Shown one piece after another: positions 57,371-64,000 of a DNA stretch of 64,000 nt (its first letter is position 1; each line of letters starts with the position of its first letter). A program made the translations under genes and the position numbers. The notes beneath the pieces were generated by a model. It did not search any database, had not been told where the DNA came from, and saw only the letters and a program-made list of their open reading frames with translations. The DNA comes from Sphingomonas liriopis (GTDB lineage Bacteria > Pseudomonadota > Alphaproteobacteria > Sphingomonadales > Sphingomonadaceae): the NCBI RefSeq assembly GCF_024211255.1, contig NZ_JAMLDY010000014.1, forward strand, positions 1 through 64,000, in the 5' to 3' direction.

Positions 57371-58156
57371 ATGTTCCTTTCGGGCAAGACGGCGATCGTC
57401 ACCGGCTCCACCTCGGGCATCGGCCTCGCCTATGCGCGCGCCTTCGCCGCCGAGGGCGCGAGCGTCGTCATCAACGGCTTCGGCGACGCCGACCGGATCG
57501 AGGCGATCCGCGCCGAACTCGCCGCCACCAGCGGGGCTGCGGCGCTGTACGATCCCGCCGACATGACGCAGCCCGACCAGATCGCCGCGCTGGTCGATCG
57601 CGCCGCGCGTGAGACGGGCAGCGTCGACATCGCGGTCAACAACGCCGGCATCCAGCACGTCGCGGCGATCGAGGACTTCCCCGACGACAAGATGGAAGCG
57701 ATCGTCCGCATCAACCTGTTGTCGGCGTGGTACGTCGCCAAGGCCGTGGTGCCGCACATGAAGCGACAGGGCTGGGGGCGGCTCATCACCACCGCCTCGG
57801 CGCACAGCCTCGTCGCCAGCCCCAACAAATCGGCCTATGTGATGGCCAAGCACGGCATCGCGGGCCTCACCAAGACGCTGGCGCTGGAGACCGCGACGCA
57901 CGGCATCACCGTCAACTGCATCTCGCCCGGCTATGTCTGGACGCCGCTGGTCGAGGCGCAGATCCCCGACACGATGAAGGCGCGCGGGCTGACCCGCGAT
58001 CAGGTGATGAACGACGTGCTGCTCGCCGCGCAGCCGACCAAGGAGTTCGTCACCCCCGAACAGGTCGCCGCGCTGGCGCTGTTCCTGTGCCGCGACGAGG
58101 CGAAGGCGATCACCGGCGCCAACCTGTCGGTCGACGGCGGCTGGACCGCGGCATGA
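57371..58156 (+). CDS. 3-hydroxybutyrate dehydrogenase (SDR)
   Basis: The 261-residue short-chain dehydrogenase has the cofactor motif TGSTSGIGLAYARAFAAEG, NNAGIQHVAAIEDFP, and the catalytic Ser-Tyr-Lys in ASAHSLVASPNKSAYVMAKH. HVAAIEDFP and the end EFVTPEQVAALALFLC match bacterial 3-hydroxybutyrate dehydrogenases, which convert D-3-hydroxybutyrate to acetoacetate with NAD in PHB turnover. Its stop overlaps the next start (ATGA). Confidence 0.87.
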   Translation: MFLSGKTAIVTGSTSGIGLAYARAFAAEGASVVINGFGDADRIEAIRAELAATSGAAALYDPADMTQPDQIAALVDRAARETGSVDIAVNNAGIQHVAAIEDFPDDKMEAIVRINLLSAWYVAKAVVPHMKRQGWGRLITTASAHSLVASPNKSAYVMAKHGIAGLTKTLALETATHGITVNCISPGYVWTPLVEAQIPDTMKARGLTRDQVMNDVLLAAQPTKEFVTPEQVAALALFLCRDEAKAITGANLSVDGGWTAA

Positions 58157-58776
58157 AGGCGGCGCGCTTCGCCGTCGGGCTGGCGCTCGCCGGCGTACTG
58201 CTCGCCGGGGCCGCGGTGCATGCGCAGGCGAACGAGGCGGTGGCGGTCGACTGGCGCAAGGCCGCGACCCGGCAGGACCGCGAACGGCTGCGCCAGTGGC
58301 GCGATGCGTGGATGAAGGCGCTCGACCGCGTGCGCGCGACGCCGGACGGACGCGCGGCGCTGGCGGCGGATGCGGCGCTGTTCGATCCCGATCGCGTGGC
58401 GCAGGGCGCGGCGCTGCCACCGGGGCGCTACCGTTGTCGCAGCTGGCGGCTCGGCAGCACCGGGCCGGGTATCCGCGCGCTGCTGCGCGGCGACTGGACC
58501 GCGTGCCGGGTCAGCGAAGAGGGGATCGTCCGCCGCTTCGTCACCGACGGCGCGCAGCGGGCGAGCGGCCATCTGTTCGACAGCACCGATTCGCGCGGCG
58601 TCTTCCTCGGCACGCTGGCGCTCGGCGACGAGGATCGCCCGATGCGCTACGGCCGCGACGAACGCCGCGACATGGCGGGGCTGGTCGAACGGATCGGCCC
58701 GGCGCGCTGGCGCCTGGTGCTCCCCTTCCCGGGGTTCCAGTCGACGCTCGACGTGATGGAGATCGTGCCGGCCTGA
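58153..58776 (+). CDS. DUF4893 secreted protein
   Basis: The 207-residue protein has a signal peptide (FAVGLALAGVLLAGAAVHAQ) and the DUF4893 core (DWRKAATRQDRERLRQWRDA, PPGRYRCRSWRLGS, RMRYGRDERRDMAGLVER-like end). It is predicted periplasmic. Function is unknown. The four-base overlap with the dehydrogenase suggests a shared transcript. Confidence 0.8.
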   Translation: MKAARFAVGLALAGVLLAGAAVHAQANEAVAVDWRKAATRQDRERLRQWRDAWMKALDRVRATPDGRAALAADAALFDPDRVAQGAALPPGRYRCRSWRLGSTGPGIRALLRGDWTACRVSEEGIVRRFVTDGAQRASGHLFDSTDSRGVFLGTLALGDEDRPMRYGRDERRDMAGLVERIGPARWRLVLPFPGFQSTLDVMEIVPA

Positions 58777-58843
58777 CCGGCTGACCGGCTGACCGGCGTG
58801 CCAACCTCCGTCTGGCCCTCCCTCCAACGTTTTGCCCTCTCCA

Positions 58844-58914
58844 ACCGTTCATGCTGAGCTTGTCGAAGCAGGGTGAGACTCACTGCCCTTCGACAGGCTC
58901 AGGGCGAACGGAGG
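58844..58914. repeat. REP-like inverted repeat, copy 2
   Basis: CCGTTCATGCTGAGCTTGTC and CTTCGACAGGCTCAGGGCG form the same palindrome as at 1244-1314, with the two arm types exchanged. It lies between convergent genes and follows three copies of CTGACCGG. Confidence 0.8.
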
Positions 58915-58944
58915 ATTGGGGGGAATGCGGCGCTCGGAGCCTAA

Positions 58945-59592
58945 TCAACGCGTCGCCTGCACCGCAGCCACCGGCGCCACCGGCGCCGTCACCGGCGACG
59001 CCACCACCACCGGCCCACCGAGCGGCGGCAACGACGCCAGATACGCCTTGCCGTGCATCGCGACGACCGTCACCCGCCCCGCATTCGCCGCCGCCACCGC
59101 CTTCAGGTACGACCGCGGCTTCTTCATCAGTTCAGGATGGTCGATCCCGTCCAGCCCGGCGATCCGCGCCGCCTCCTGGACGAAATGCACGCAATTGCGC
59201 GTGTTGAGGTTGTAATGGCCGTCACCGGTCTTCTCGTCCCACGCCGCGACCAGCGCCAGCACGGCGTTATATTGCGCGTCGCTCAGCACGACCGAAAACT
59301 GCGCGTCGCTGCCGTCGATATAATGCGGCTTCGATATGTCGAGCCGCCCGGCCACCGTGCCCATCAGGATCTTCGGCGACACCGACTTGGCGGTGAAGCC
59401 ATAATTGACGTCGACCGGCGCGCCGCCCGCGTCGGGCACCCCGCGCAAGGTGAAGAAGGCGTGCGGAAAGTTGTTGCCGAGCTCATGGCTCCAGAAAGTG
59501 ATCGTCACCGCCGCCCACGCCGGCGCGGCGCCGAACATCGAGCCGAGCAGGAGCAAGGTGGCGAGCAGCGGGCGCAGGATGGAGCGGTGCAT
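58945..59592 (-). CDS. Secreted protein, 215 aa
   Basis: From the ATG at 59592 the product has a signal peptide (LLATLLLLGSMFGAAPAWAA). A domain with TFWSHELGNNFPHAFFTLRG, a Gly-Thr loop, and YNLNTRNCVHFVQEAARIAG follows. The latter Asn-Cys-His pattern recalls NlpC/P60-like or LRAT-type folds with a Cys nucleophile. The C-terminal 30 residues are Ala/Pro/Val-rich. The exact family is not certain. Confidence 0.68.
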   Translation of the reverse strand: MHRSILRPLLATLLLLGSMFGAAPAWAAVTITFWSHELGNNFPHAFFTLRGVPDAGGAPVDVNYGFTAKSVSPKILMGTVAGRLDISKPHYIDGSDAQFSVVLSDAQYNAVLALVAAWDEKTGDGHYNLNTRNCVHFVQEAARIAGLDGIDHPELMKKPRSYLKAVAAANAGRVTVVAMHGKAYLASLPPLGGPVVVASPVTAPVAPVAAVQATR

Positions 59593-59682
59593 GGTCGCTT
59601 GATACCGATGGGAGAGGGGGGACGGCAACTCCCCTCGAGCATCCGCGTCCGTTGGGAAGAGCCGAACCGTGCCCCCACGTTC

Positions 59683-59776
59683 GTCATCCCCGCGCAGGCG
59701 GGGATCCATACTGGCTGACCTCACGGCTCTTGCTGCTACCGTCGTGATTATGGATCCCCGCCTGCGCGGGGATGAC
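59683..59776. repeat. Inverted repeat of a sphingomonad element
   Basis: GTCATCCCCGCGCAGGCGGG (from 59683) and its complement (ending 59776) flank a short core. Each arm is about 28 bases and nearly perfect. This is the common intergenic element with a CCCCGCGCAGGCGGGGATCC core. It lies downstream of the CDF transporter. Confidence 0.8.
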
Positions 59777-59790
59777 ACAGCGAGGCGACC

Positions 59791-60735
59791 TCACCCCTCC
59801 AGCCGCGCCGCATTCTCGCGCTTCTCCGGCCGGATATAGATCGAGCTCAACCCCGGCACCGCGGCGCGCAGCTGGTCCTCCATCTCCTCGATGATCGTCT
59901 CGCCCGCGCCCATCGTGATGCTGTCGACGAAATCCGCGCTGACCGCGACGAAGATCGCGTCGGGCGCGGTGTGGATGGTGCGGACGTGGTTGACCGTGGT
60001 GATCGCGGGATGCTTCGCGATGATGCCACGCACCGTCTCGACGACGTGCGGGTTGGCGCGCTCGCCGATCAGCAGCCCCTTCGCCTCCCGCGCCAGCAGC
60101 GTCGCGACGAGGCCCAGGATCAGGCCGATGACGATCGATGCGACGCCATCGATGCGCGGATCTTCGAACGCATGGCTCGCCCACACGCCGATGCCGGCGA
60201 TGGCGAGGCCGGCGAGCGCTGCCGAATCCTCGAACAAGACGATGAAGCCGGTGGGGTCCTTGCTCTGCCGGATCGCGCGCCACCACGTCGTTTCGGCCTT
60301 CGTCCTGGCAAATTCGCGCATCGCGATGAACCACGACGATCCTTCGAGGACCGCAGCGATGACGAGCACGATGTAATTGACCAGCGGGTCCGACAGCGGC
60401 TCAGGCGCGACGATGTGCAGGTAGCCTTCGTACACCGACACGCCCGCGCCGATCGCGAAGATCAGGATCGCGACGACGAACGCCCAGAAATACAGTTCGC
60501 GCCCGTAGCCGAAGGGGTGGACCGCATCCGGTTGCCGCTTGGCGCGATGCTGGCCGTAGAGCAGCAGGATCTGGTTGCCGCTGTCGACGCAGCTGTGCAC
60601 GCCTTCGGTCAGCATCGACGACGATCCGGTGATTCCCGCCGCGACGAACTTGGCGATGCCGATGCCGAGGTTCGCCGCCAGCGCGCCATACAGGACGATA
60701 TTTTCGCGGATGCGGGCAGTCAGGCCTTGGGTCAT
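59791..60735 (-). CDS. Cation diffusion facilitator transporter
   Basis: The 314-residue protein has six membrane helices and the CDF metal sites: HSCVDSGNQ in helix 2 (His and Asp) and FEDSAALAG in helix 5. PFGYGRELYFW is the family signature. The C-terminal cytoplasmic domain (ERANPHVVETVRGIIAKHPA) is the dimerising metal-sensing part. It exports divalent cations such as Zn or Fe in exchange for protons. Confidence 0.88.
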   Translation of the reverse strand: MTQGLTARIRENIVLYGALAANLGIGIAKFVAAGITGSSSMLTEGVHSCVDSGNQILLLYGQHRAKRQPDAVHPFGYGRELYFWAFVVAILIFAIGAGVSVYEGYLHIVAPEPLSDPLVNYIVLVIAAVLEGSSWFIAMREFARTKAETTWWRAIRQSKDPTGFIVLFEDSAALAGLAIAGIGVWASHAFEDPRIDGVASIVIGLILGLVATLLAREAKGLLIGERANPHVVETVRGIIAKHPAITTVNHVRTIHTAPDAIFVAVSADFVDSITMGAGETIIEEMEDQLRAAVPGLSSIYIRPEKRENAARLEG

Positions 60736-60808
60736 CGATGGTCCTCGTCGCCCGATGGTGGCGATGGAAGGTGGTACGCGCGACGGGCTGGTGTGGCTCC
60801 CGCACCGA

Positions 60809-60818
60809 TGTTATAACA
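60809..60818 (+). promoter_or_regulatory. Palindrome before the toxin-antitoxin pair
   Basis: TGTTATAACA is a perfect 10-base palindrome five bases before the antitoxin ATG and contains a -10-like TATAAC. It is a likely autoregulatory operator for the AbrB-type antitoxin. Confidence 0.5.
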
Positions 60819-60823
60819 CAGGT

Positions 60824-61075
60824 ATGAACAAGCCAGTCGACATCAAAGCCGCGCAGGAATTGCGGATCATCAAGATCGGCAATTCGCAGGGTGTGATCCT
60901 CAGCAAGGAAGTGCTCGCACAACTGCGGGTAGGGTTGGGCGATATGCTTTACCTGACCGAACACCCCTGGGGTGTCGGCCTGCGCCCGCACGATCCCGAT
61001 TTCGCCGAGGCCATGAGCGCGGCTGAGGACATCATGCGTGAGGATCGCGACATCCTTGCCGTGCTTGCCAAATGA
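60824..61075 (+). CDS. AbrB/MazE-type antitoxin
   Basis: The 83-residue protein has the SpoVT-AbrB swapped-hairpin motif RIIKIGNSQGVILSKEVLAQ, LGDMLYLTEHPWGVGLRP. A helical tail (EAMSAAEDIMREDRDILAVL) should wrap the toxin. It binds DNA at the promoter palindrome and neutralises the Doc-like toxin encoded with a four-base overlap. Confidence 0.85.
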   Translation: MNKPVDIKAAQELRIIKIGNSQGVILSKEVLAQLRVGLGDMLYLTEHPWGVGLRPHDPDFAEAMSAAEDIMREDRDILAVLAK

Positions 61076-61458
61076 CCGCGGTCGATCCGCGCTTCCTCAG
61101 CGCCGACGTCGCGATCGCGGTGCATGATCGGCAGCTGGCCGAACATGGCGGCCTTGCCGGGACGAAAGATCACGGGCTGCTCGAATCGGCACTCGCGCGG
61201 CCGGTCAACAAACATGCCTATGGCGAATCGGATCGATGCGCGCTCGCCGCGGCCTATGCCTTCGGCATCGCTCGCAACCATCCCTTCGCCGATGGCAACA
61301 AACGGACCGCCTGGGTCATGGCACGCTTGTTCCTGCGGCTGAACGACGTCACCATCGTCTTCGACAAGGCGGATGCGATCCGTACGATGCTGGCGGTCGC
61401 GGCGGGTGAGATGGACGAGGCGACGCTCGCCGACTGGTTCCGCAGCCACATCGTCTGA
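61072..61458 (+). CDS. Doc/Fic-family toxin
   Basis: The 128-residue protein has the Fic core RNHPFADGNKRTAW (His70), with the upstream helix HDRQLAEHGGLAG typical of death-on-curing toxins. Doc proteins phosphorylate EF-Tu and stop translation. The motif here has Gly-Asn rather than Ala-Asn after the acidic residue, so AMP transfer cannot be excluded. Paired with the AbrB-type antitoxin. Confidence 0.85.
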   Translation: MTAVDPRFLSADVAIAVHDRQLAEHGGLAGTKDHGLLESALARPVNKHAYGESDRCALAAAYAFGIARNHPFADGNKRTAWVMARLFLRLNDVTIVFDKADAIRTMLAVAAGEMDEATLADWFRSHIV

Positions 61459-61626
61459 ACCCCAGAAACGGAATGGCCGCCGGTGTACGAAACACCGGCG
61501 GCCACCTTTCCTCCCCAGGAAACTCTCGAAAAATCCGTTAGCTAGAGAGCGGGCACAGCGGCAGTAGGCCAACGGTGCGATGCAAGGTCATCGTGTCCAC
61601 CTCACGGACAGGCGGATCGGTCACAC

Positions 61627-61641
61627 TGTCAGAAATTGACA
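61627..61641. promoter_or_regulatory. TGTCA-N5-TGACA palindrome
   Basis: An inverted repeat TGTCA-GAAAT-TGACA lies 46 bases upstream of the scfR start. It may be the site for autoregulation. TGTCA half-sites also occur near the aceA start (for example about 63165 and 63184). Confidence 0.4.
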
Positions 61642-61686
61642 AAGCGGCCGCCATACCTGAGGTTCGATGTGACGACGGAGGGGTGA

Positions 61687-63075
61687 ATGGCGGATCGTAA
61701 ATTGTTTGCCGGCCATGCGGTGCGCCGGCTGCGGCGCCAGGCGGGACTGACCCAGGCGGCGATGGCCGAGGCGCTGACGATTTCGTCGAGCTATCTCAAC
61801 CTCGTCGAGCGCAACCAGCGCCCGTTGTCGGCGGCGCTGCTGGTCAAGCTCGCCGAATCCTACGACTTCGATCCGCGTACCCTGACCGCGGGCGAGCCCG
61901 GCGGTGGCGAGGCGGCGATGCGGCGGCGGCTGGCGGACCCGATCTTCGCCGACCTGGAGATCGACCGCAACGAGGTCGGCGAATGGCTCGCAGGTGCGCC
62001 CGGCGGCGCGGAGGCGTTCGCGCGCGCCTATGACCGGCTCGGCGCGGGAGGCGCCGGCGAGGCTGGCGAGGGTGTCGATCCGGTCGGCGAGGTGCGCCGC
62101 GAGATCGAACGCTGGCGCGGCCATTTCGCCGACCTCGACGGCGCGGCGGAGGCGCTCGCCGACGAATTGCGGCTCGGCGCGGGCGACCTGTACGGCGCGA
62201 TTGCCGAGCGGCTGCGCGTCAAGCACCAGCTGACGATCCGCATCCTGCCGATGGACGTCATGCCCGACCTGCTCCGCCGCCTCGACCTCCATGCGCGCCA
62301 GCTGCAATTGAGCGAGGTGCTCGATTCGGCGTCGCGCACCTTCGCCGCGGCGTATCAATTGGCGCAGATCGAGGCGCGGGCGGAGATCGACGCGCTCGCC
62401 AAGGGCGCCGCCTTCGCCGATCGCTCGTCCGAACGGCTGTTCCGCCGCCACCTCGCCAGCTATTTCGCCGCGGCGGTGATGATGCCCTACGCCCGTTTCC
62501 TGCGCGCGTGCGAGACGACCGGTTACGACCTCGAACTCCTGCAACGCCGCTTCGGCGCGGGGTTCGAACAGGTCGCGCATCGGCTGACCACGCTGCATCG
62601 CGTCGGCGCGCGCGGCCTGCCGTTCTTCCTGATTCGAATCGATCGTGCCGGGCAATGTTCGAAGCGCTTCTCCGGTGCCAGTGCCTCGCCGCTCGCCGAG
62701 GCGGAGGGGCGGTGCCCGTTGTGGCGGCTGCACCACGCCTTCGACCGCCCCGGCAGCCTCGCCGTCCAGCTCGTCGAGCTGGAGGATGGCGCGCGCTGGC
62801 TGACGATCGCGCGCACCGTGACGCCGCAGCGCCGCCGCTATGGCGGCGTACTGGCGGAGTTCGCGGTCGGGATCGGCGTCGCCGCGGAGCTCGGCGGCGC
62901 GCTCGCGGTCGCGCGCGGCGTCGATCTGAAGGGCGATGCCACGCCGATCGGGCTCGGCTGTCGCGCCTGCCATCGCACCGATTGCCCGCAACGCTCCGCG
63001 CCGCCGGCGGGTCGTGCGTTACTCATCAACGAGCGTGATCGCGGCGTCTCGGGCTTCACCTTCGCCGGCGATTGA
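61687..63075 (+). CDS. ScfR/RamB-like XRE regulator
   Basis: The 462-residue protein has an N-terminal HTH (RRLRRQAGLTQAAMAEALTI, SSSYLNLVERNQRPLSAALL). An IrrE/ImmA-like domain follows (SEVLDSASRTFAAAYQLAQI, FRRHLASYFAAAVMMPYARF), then a C-terminal short-chain fatty-acyl regulator domain with cysteines (CRACHRTDCPQRSAPPAGRA). Such proteins sense acyl-CoA and control the glyoxylate and methylcitrate pathways. Its location upstream of aceA fits that role. Confidence 0.85.
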   Translation: MADRKLFAGHAVRRLRRQAGLTQAAMAEALTISSSYLNLVERNQRPLSAALLVKLAESYDFDPRTLTAGEPGGGEAAMRRRLADPIFADLEIDRNEVGEWLAGAPGGAEAFARAYDRLGAGGAGEAGEGVDPVGEVRREIERWRGHFADLDGAAEALADELRLGAGDLYGAIAERLRVKHQLTIRILPMDVMPDLLRRLDLHARQLQLSEVLDSASRTFAAAYQLAQIEARAEIDALAKGAAFADRSSERLFRRHLASYFAAAVMMPYARFLRACETTGYDLELLQRRFGAGFEQVAHRLTTLHRVGARGLPFFLIRIDRAGQCSKRFSGASASPLAEAEGRCPLWRLHHAFDRPGSLAVQLVELEDGARWLTIARTVTPQRRRYGGVLAEFAVGIGVAAELGGALAVARGVDLKGDATPIGLGCRACHRTDCPQRSAPPAGRALLINERDRGVSGFTFAGD

Positions 63076-63213
63076 CTGTAAATAACCATACATTACGACA
63101 GCATAAAGACGATAAGATTGACAGGATAACGCGGTTTTGCGTGCGTAATCCACACCATCGGCTGTCAACTTCGATACACATCCTGTCATTCGTACAGAGT
63201 GAGGATGTGGACC

Positions 63214-64000
63214 ATGACCTATCAGCAGCAGATCGGCGCCGCCGGCCAGACCATTGGAGCCCAGGCGACCTGGGGCGGAATCGATGCCGAATCGGTCGCG
63301 CGCATGCGCCTGCAGAACCGGTTCCAGACCGGCCTCGACATCGCGCGCTACACCGCCGCGATCATGCGCCGCGACATGGCCGCCTATGACGCCGATCCCG
63401 CGGCCTACACCCAGTCGCTCGGCTGCTGGCACGGCTTCATCGGCCAGCAGAAGATGATCGCGATCAAGAAGCATTTCGGCACCACCGATCGCCGCTACCT
63501 CTATCTCTCGGGCTGGATGGTCGCCGCGCTGCGCAGCGAATTCGGGCCGCTGCCCGACCAGTCGATGCACGAGAAGACCAGCGTCCCCGCACTGATCGAG
63601 GAACTCTACACCTTCCTCCGCCAGGCCGATGCGCGCGAACTCAGCCTGCTGTTCCGCGACCTCGACCATGCGCGCGAGGCGGGCAACGCGGTCGAGGCGC
63701 AGCGCCTGACGCACGCGATCGACAATCACCAGACGCATGTCGTGCCAATCATCGCCGACATCGACGCCGGCTTCGGCAATGCCGAGGCGACGTACCTGCT
63801 CGCCAAGAAGATGATTGAGGCGGGCGCCTGCGCGCTCCAGATCGAAAACCAGGTCAGCGACGAAAAGCAATGCGGGCATCAGGACGGCAAGGTCACCGTG
63901 CCGCACGAGGACTTCCTCGCGAAGGTCCGCGCCTGCCGCTACGCCTTTCTCGAACTCGGCGTCGAGGACGGCATCATCGTCACCCGCACCGATTCGCTGG
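63214..64000 (+). CDS. aceA: Isocitrate lyase (N-terminal part)
   Basis: The frame runs from the ATG at 63214 (GAGGA upstream) to the window edge, giving 262 residues. It has SLGCWHGFIGQQKMIAIKKH, YLYLSGWMVAALRSEFGPLP, IADIDAGFGNAEATYLLAKK and the catalytic loop SDEKQCGHQDGK (Cys220). The last visible residues are IIVTRTDSL. The enzyme splits isocitrate to glyoxylate and succinate in the glyoxylate shunt. The long insertion (about residues 80-150) marks the larger ICL type. Confidence 0.92.
   Translation, partial: MTYQQQIGAAGQTIGAQATWGGIDAESVARMRLQNRFQTGLDIARYTAAIMRRDMAAYDADPAAYTQSLGCWHGFIGQQKMIAIKKHFGTTDRRYLYLSGWMVAALRSEFGPLPDQSMHEKTSVPALIEELYTFLRQADARELSLLFRDLDHAREAGNAVEAQRLTHAIDNHQTHVVPIIADIDAGFGNAEATYLLAKKMIEAGACALQIENQVSDEKQCGHQDGKVTVPHEDFLAKVRACRYAFLELGVEDGIIVTRTDSL

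Overview
The window is a GC-rich alphaproteobacterial chromosome, most likely a sphingomonad (Sphingomonas or a close relative). The chromosomal genes read that way: a RNase E with an acidic insertion, an extensin-like C-terminal protein, a DUF2171 protein, a DUF4893 protein, and an ScfR/RamB-like regulator beside isocitrate lyase. Nothing in the window names the species.

The central 44.4 kb (about 2877-47322) is a complete-looking podovirus-type prophage in the 3' end of a tRNA-Ala (anticodon CGC) gene. A 24-bp direct repeat marks attL (2877-2900) and attR (47299-47322). The intact tRNA sits at the right end, next to the integrase. Left of the prophage are the end of an IS110-type transposase, a hypothetical gene, an extensin-like gene and a NUDIX hydrolase. 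Right of it are DUF2171, an NADP-dependent oxidoreductase, a membrane glycosyltransferase, rne, an amidase, a zinc peptidase, a short-chain dehydrogenase, a CDF transporter, an AbrB/Doc toxin-antitoxin pair, and the scfR-aceA pair, with aceA cut by the window edge.

Phage layout. One long leftward late operon (27491 down to 2998) holds terS, a chain of tiny overlapping genes, a gp49-like gene, two genes for exported proteins, terL, a P22-like portal, a scaffold, an N4-gp56-type coat protein, a P22 gp4-like adaptor, a tail hub, ejection proteins including a 1795-residue transglycosylase protein, an SGNH tail fibre and the lysis cassette. A rightward accessory operon (28893-32952) carries many small unknown proteins. 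A leftward replication operon (38295 down to 33027) encodes a Cro-like protein, a SF2 helicase, a VRR-NUC nuclease, an adenine methyltransferase and a primase/VapE-type ATPase. A rightward recombination operon (39169-47282) encodes a RecE-like nuclease, a RecA-like ATPase, an SMC-like ATPase, a GapR-like protein and two tyrosine recombinases.

Control. A LexA/CI-type repressor (38369-39085) lies beside three copies of the inverted repeat ATAC-N5-GTAT. The same repeat overlaps the promoters of the accessory operon (28.85 kb) and the recombination operon (39.1 kb), and one-mismatch copies lie in front of terS. All three early promoters share one layout in which the -35 and -10 boxes are built into operator half-sites, so one repressor probably silences the whole prophage.

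The most notable observations are this operator regulon, two stretches of the giant virion protein where real coding moves to the +1 frame and back, repeated integrase arm-type sites on both sides of the prophage, a second recombinase lacking the first catalytic arginine, a repeated CCACAGCCAAGGA leader in front of several phage genes, and hairpins in the leaders of the recombination and coat-protein transcripts. I found no CRISPR array, rRNA gene or recognisable defence island.
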